This document shows positions 6,911-9,896 of a DNA stretch of 9,896 nucleotides, piece after piece. The first letter of the stretch is position 1, and every line of letters starts with the position of its first letter. The DNA is from Dehalococcoidia bacterium. GTDB lineage: Bacteria; Chloroflexota; Dehalococcoidia; UBA3495. The notes beneath the pieces were generated by a model. The model worked only from the letters and a program-made list of their open reading frames with translations, was not told where the DNA came from and ran no database searches. Position numbers and translations under genes: made by a program. The stretch is from positions 1 to 9,896 of the forward strand of contig JAPKDE010000086.1 of the NCBI GenBank assembly GCA_028822675.1, read 5' to 3'.

Positions 6911-8104
6911 ATGACTACAACCAACGACAATATTCTCAGCGATATCAGAGTTCTGGACCTGAGCCAGGGGGTAGCCGGGCCATTTTGCTCCAAGCTGCTT
7001 GCTGGGTTGGGCGCTGAGGTAGTCAAGGTTGAACCACCTGGGACGGGAGATTCTTCTCGGTCGTCAAGACCATTTTTAGGCGGAGGCGTCACGACTGAGA
7101 ACAGCGCCCTATTCTCCTACATAAATACCAGTAAAAAGAGCGTGACGCTAGACCCAGCCATTCCCCTACAAGCCCAAGCCATAAAAAAGTTGGCGCAAGA
7201 CTGCCACATTCTAGTCGAGAGCTTCCCACCCGGATACCTAGAGTCCTTGGGAATGGGCTACGACCACCTGATCGAATTAAATCCAAACCTGATCTACGTC
7301 TCAGTCACTCCCTTCGGTCAGACCGGGCCGTACAGCAGCTACAAGGGTTCGGACCTCGTTGCCCAGGCTGCCGGAGCGTTGATGTACACCATCGGGCTAC
7401 CGGATAAAGAACCACTCAAGGTCGGCGGGGAGTCGGCACTCTACACCGTTGGTGTCAGCGCCTTTTCAGCCACCATGATGGCGGTGTACGTCAGGGACGT
7501 CCAAGGGTTCGGCCAGCACGTGGACATATCAGCGATGGAAGTGATGACTGTGTCGCAGATACATTCCTCGATTTACGCCCAGTTCGGACGCACGCCTGCC
7601 CGCCGCGGCACCAATCTGGTCCAGGCCAAGGACGGCTGGGTCAGCCCTGGGCTGGAAACAGGTGTGCAAGAAAGCACCTGGCTCAAAGTATGCGAGTTGA
7701 TCGGAAAGCCCGAGTTGGTGGACGACCCTAAGTTCACCACCCAAGAAGCCCGGCGGGCGAACCAACAGGATCTGCTGGACGTGATAGCTGACTGGGCTGG
7801 GACCAAGCCAAAAGAGGAAATCTACCATACGCTTCAGGCGCTGCGGACCATCACGGGTTACGTGGCCACGGTGGAAGACCTGTTGGTGTCTCAGCAATTT
7901 GTGGCCCGGGAATTCTTTCAAACCCTCGCGGATCCTTCCATCGGTGATGTTGTTCATCCAGGAGCACCCTTCCGGATCGATGGCAGTTCTTGGCAGTTAC
8001 ATGCGGCTCCCATTTTGGGCGAACATAATGATGAGATCCTTTGCCGACGGCTGGGGTATTCCCTTGATGAGTTGTCGCTGACTTCTGACAAGGATGGAGC
8101 ATAG
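6911..8104 (+). CDS. Class III CoA-transferase (CaiB/FRC family) lacking the catalytic Asp
   Basis: This 397-residue member of the CaiB/formyl-CoA transferase family normally would move CoA between carboxylates. Family landmarks are RVLDLSQGVAGPF (13-25), LGAEVVKVE (33-41), LNPNLIYVSVTPFGQTGPY (123-141), GFGQHVDIS (199-207), and a C-terminal ILGEHNDEIL. At the position of the catalytic Asp (Asp169 in FRC), in the segment that usually reads PxxVGxPxAD, this protein has PLKVGGESAL, so Leu177 replaces Asp. It should therefore not form the aspartyl-CoA intermediate itself. The start at ATG 6911 matches the family N-terminus and lies just after a strong promoter. A longer frame from GTG 6851 is rejected. 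The next CoA-transferase begins five bases after its TAG stop. It may be the non-catalytic subunit of a heteromer. Confidence 0.85.
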   Translation: MTTTNDNILSDIRVLDLSQGVAGPFCSKLLAGLGAEVVKVEPPGTGDSSRSSRPFLGGGVTTENSALFSYINTSKKSVTLDPAIPLQAQAIKKLAQDCHILVESFPPGYLESLGMGYDHLIELNPNLIYVSVTPFGQTGPYSSYKGSDLVAQAAGALMYTIGLPDKEPLKVGGESALYTVGVSAFSATMMAVYVRDVQGFGQHVDISAMEVMTVSQIHSSIYAQFGRTPARRGTNLVQAKDGWVSPGLETGVQESTWLKVCELIGKPELVDDPKFTTQEARRANQQDLLDVIADWAGTKPKEEIYHTLQALRTITGYVATVEDLLVSQQFVAREFFQTLADPSIGDVVHPGAPFRIDGSSWQLHAAPILGEHNDEILCRRLGYSLDELSLTSDKDGA

Positions 8105-8109
8105 CTTTG

Positions 8110-9381
8110 GTGACGTCTCCAAATAAGCAGGCATTACAGGGACTACGCATCCTGGACCTGAGCCAGGTGGCGGCGGGGCCGTACGCAACCATGTTCCTCG
8201 GATTCATGGGGGCGGAAGTAATCAAAGTGGAATCTCTCTCCCGGATGGACATCAACCGCGGCAAAGCTCGGCCGGGCCCAGACGATCTGCGGGTCTATCC
8301 CAACGGTGAACCGGGTGAGCATCCATGGAACACCACCGCCCACCACGTGCACCGGAACATCAACAAGCTTTCCCTCACTTTGGATCTCAGCGCCGAACAG
8401 GGCAAAGAATTATTCCTTGAGTTGGTAAAGGCCTGCGACGTGCTGGTCGAGAATTACCGTGGTTCAGTTATGGATCGGCTAGGACTGGGTTACGACGTTG
8501 TATCCAAGCTCAATCCCAGGTTGATCTACCTGAAGATCAGCAGCCAAGGGGCCACCGGCCCCGAAGCCAACTACGGTTCTCTTGGATCCACCCTTGAACA
8601 GACCGCAGGCCTAGCTTCCATCACTGGGTACGACGATGGGCTACCCCTGATGACCAATCTGGTCTACCCGGATCCAGTAGTGGGAATCTTGTCCTTTGGC
8701 GCTCTGATGGCTGCCCTGCGCCGAAGGCTGAAGACGGGCACCGGTTGCCTGGTAGACCTGTCCCAGAGGGAAGTCACTACTATGCTGTTGGGTGAGGCGA
8801 TCCTGGATTTCTCGGTAACCGGCAGAGTCGCCGGAACCATGACCAACCGGCACAGGGATATGGCGCCCCATGGGGTCTATCAATGCTCTGGCGAAGACAT
8901 GTGGGTGGCGATATCAGTGAGTTCAGAGGATGAATGGATTGCCCTGTGCCTGGCCATCGGCCAACCGGAGTTGACCAGCGACCGCAGGTTCGGAAGCATG
9001 GAGGCCCGGCTGAACAACCAAGAGGCATTGGACGCGATCATCTCTTCGTGGACCGAGACCCAGGACCATTACCAAGTTATGCATCTACTGCAATCCCAGG
9101 GTATTGCCGCTGCCCCAGTGGTCAAAGGCAGCGAGGTTATTGAAGACCCACACCTGGAATCGCGGGGATTCTGGGACGTGGTCGAGCACCCAGAAGCGGG
9201 CACCTACAAACAGGTGACAACCCCTTGGTTGCTATCCAAAAGTCAAAGGGGACGCTCCACGCCAGCGCCGGGGCTTGGGGAGCACAATAACCTGGTTTTG
9301 AGCGGCATATTGGGCCTTACTCAAAGTGAAATCGACACCCTCGAGGCGGACGGAATCATAGGTGATACGCCTAAGGAGTAG
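8110..9381 (+). CDS. Class III CoA-transferase (CaiB/FRC family), catalytic Asp present
   Basis: This 423-residue second CaiB-family gene follows the first after five bases and is surely in the same operon. Landmarks are LRILDLSQVAAGPY (12-25), MGAEVIKVES (33-42), INKLSLTLDLS (84-94), LNPRLIYLKISSQGATGP (134-151), ITGYDDGLP (171-179), and TGTGCLVDLSQRE (209-221). The catalytic position is Asp188 in NLVYPDPVVG, so this subunit should form the covalent aspartyl-CoA intermediate. The N-terminal half carries an extra segment (about 50-84, DINRGKARPG to HHVHRN) absent from the upstream paralogue. GTG 8110 is chosen; TTG 8107 directly before it is an alternative, with GGAG (8096-8099) seven or ten bases upstream. 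The two paralogues are clearly diverged, so this is not a recent duplication. Substrate unknown. Confidence 0.88.
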   Translation: MTSPNKQALQGLRILDLSQVAAGPYATMFLGFMGAEVIKVESLSRMDINRGKARPGPDDLRVYPNGEPGEHPWNTTAHHVHRNINKLSLTLDLSAEQGKELFLELVKACDVLVENYRGSVMDRLGLGYDVVSKLNPRLIYLKISSQGATGPEANYGSLGSTLEQTAGLASITGYDDGLPLMTNLVYPDPVVGILSFGALMAALRRRLKTGTGCLVDLSQREVTTMLLGEAILDFSVTGRVAGTMTNRHRDMAPHGVYQCSGEDMWVAISVSSEDEWIALCLAIGQPELTSDRRFGSMEARLNNQEALDAIISSWTETQDHYQVMHLLQSQGIAAAPVVKGSEVIEDPHLESRGFWDVVEHPEAGTYKQVTTPWLLSKSQRGRSTPAPGLGEHNNLVLSGILGLTQSEIDTLEADGIIGDTPKE

Positions 9382-9383
9382 AT

Positions 9384-9700
9384 GTGCCGGTACCTGACCT
9401 GGGTTCGGACGAGCTGGACGTCAGGGCCATCAACGTGGCCACGGTCAACATCAACGGGTCAACGCCGTCGCATAACGCCATATAGAGGACGTTAATGATG
9501 ATGGTATCGCCAACTTGGTAGAGCATCTGAGTCACAGCGGATTTGGGATCCCCGACTCCGACGACCCATCAACCTTGGGGAAATCGGCCGACCGTATCAA
9601 CATAGCTGCTCAAGACAGCATAGGGCTAATTCAGATGTATTTCGAGGGTCGCAGCACTGCCAGTAAAAATGCTAATCCTCGAATCAACACACCGGCCTAA
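9384..9700 (+). pseudogene. Fragment of dockerin-like calcium-binding secreted domain, frameshifted
   Basis: Two frames join into one domain. GTG 9384 begins a 33-codon frame with LGSDELDVRAINVATVNING and PSHNA, ending in TAG at 9483-9485. The next frame continues HIEDVNDDGIANLVEHLS and GFGIPDSDDPSTLGKSADRI, ending in TAA at 9698-9700. One missing base near 9477-9480 explains the shift. The order is that of a small extracellular domain common in secreted proteins: LGSDxFDVTQVD..TV, then HxEDVNGDGxxDLVxHF, then TGIxxGDTxATLTG. The Asp/Asn-rich loop DVNDDGIA is of the dockerin/EF-hand calcium-binding type. There is no signal peptide or remaining N-terminal protein, and the fragment starts right after the CoA-transferase stop, so it is a relic of a larger gene. 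I am fairly sure of the domain pattern, less of any host protein. Confidence 0.6.
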
Positions 9701-9762
9701 CGTCTGCCAATTGGTCTCGTAATCATACTTGCTTTAAGTAGGTGTTCTATTGGTCCAGGCAC

Positions 9763-9788
9763 TGTTGGCAACCAGCAAAAGTGGGACA
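9763..9788 (-). repeat. Terminal inverted repeat of right IS copy
   Basis: These 26 bases are identical, in inverted orientation, to 211-236 at the other edge of the window. The substitutions between the two copies all fall further inside the element, none in this repeat. Confidence 0.8.
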
Positions 9789-9805
9789 CTTCCGTTAAGG
9801 AGAGA

Positions 9806-9896
9806 TTAAGGGGAAATGGCAGTGCTCTGGGACTCCCGCAGCAGGCGGTTGTAGCGTTTGCGGCTAGCTAGCGTCTGAGCTTTCACCTCCCTTCTC
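9806..9896 (-). CDS. DDE integrase-type transposase, C-terminal fragment (right copy)
   Basis: This is the C-terminal 29 residues of the transposase (RREVKAQTLASRKRYNRLLR and a short tail), ending in TAA at 9806-9808; the rest is beyond the window. Four of the six differences between the copies fall in coding sequence and three of those are silent; the only residue change is Pro to Ser before the final Pro. That pattern suggests both copies descended from functional elements. Confidence 0.82.
   Translation of the reverse strand, partial: RREVKAQTLASRKRYNRLLRESQSTAISP

Larger units (their letters stand above)
9763..9896 (-). mobile_element. Insertion sequence, 3' end (right copy)
   Basis: This is the reverse complement of 103-236 with 6 substitutions in 134 bases (about 95.5% identity) and no indels. 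The match begins at TGTTGGCAACC at 9763 and runs off the window end. The transposase tail is on the minus strand, so both IS copies present their 3' ends inward. Bases 9701-9762 between the broken secreted-domain gene and the element hold nothing recognisable. Confidence 0.88.

Noticed and set aside
7529..8264. Two minus-strand frames of 137-142 codons over the CoA-transferase genes
   Set aside because: They are antisense to strongly recognisable CaiB-family proteins and have no motif of their own.
1..9896. CRISPR array, tRNA, rRNA or toxin-antitoxin/defence genes
   Set aside because: I looked for regularly spaced repeats, cloverleaf patterns and the usual small gene pairs, and found none.

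Overview
The window is a chromosomal-looking bacterial segment of moderate GC. It carries seven apparently intact genes for hydrolysis and CoA activation of organic acids, three degraded genes, and at each edge the inward-facing end of the same insertion sequence in opposite orientation. The gene mix (GatA-type amidase with a small GatC/AtzG-like partner, M20 peptidase, several alpha/beta hydrolases, a metallo-beta-lactamase-fold hydrolase, paired CaiB-type CoA-transferases, and a fragment of a dockerin-like secreted domain) would suit a heterotrophic Chloroflexota lineage such as Dehalococcoidia/SAR202. That placement is an impression from gene content, not a demonstrated one.

Layout. 1-236: 3' end of an IS3/IS481-type insertion sequence, transposase on +. 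237-986: an M20 metallopeptidase pseudogene on -, with three single-base deletions and its 3' end cut off by the IS. 1048-3405 (all -): a probable operon read from right to left as GatC/AtzG-like small protein, amidase, KANL3/Tex30-type hydrolase, then the dead M20 gene. 3406-4093: about 690 bases with no convincing gene. 4094-4629 (-): a pseudogene of unknown family with two amber stops and two +1 frameshifts, directly downstream of an alpha/beta hydrolase (4665-5459, -). 5460-5943: intergenic region between divergent genes. 5944-6705 (+): metallo-beta-lactamase-fold hydrolase. 6854-6882: a near-consensus sigma70-type promoter. 6911-9381 (+): two tandem class III CoA-transferase genes, five bases apart. 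9384-9700: broken fragment of a dockerin-like calcium-binding secreted domain. 9763-9896: the second IS copy, transposase on -.

How the genes may work together (inference). The left operon would cleave amide or peptide-like bonds, the alpha/beta and MBL hydrolases would open esters or lactones, and the CoA-transferase pair would activate the resulting carboxylate. The substrate cannot be read from the sequence. The most distinctive point is that the first CoA-transferase has Leu where the family has its catalytic Asp, while the second keeps the Asp, which suggests an asymmetric heteromeric enzyme. The two IS copies, about 95.5% identical over the 134 bases that can be compared, give the layout of a composite transposon. 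A sequence that stops inside a repeat at both ends may also simply be an assembly contig broken at repeats.
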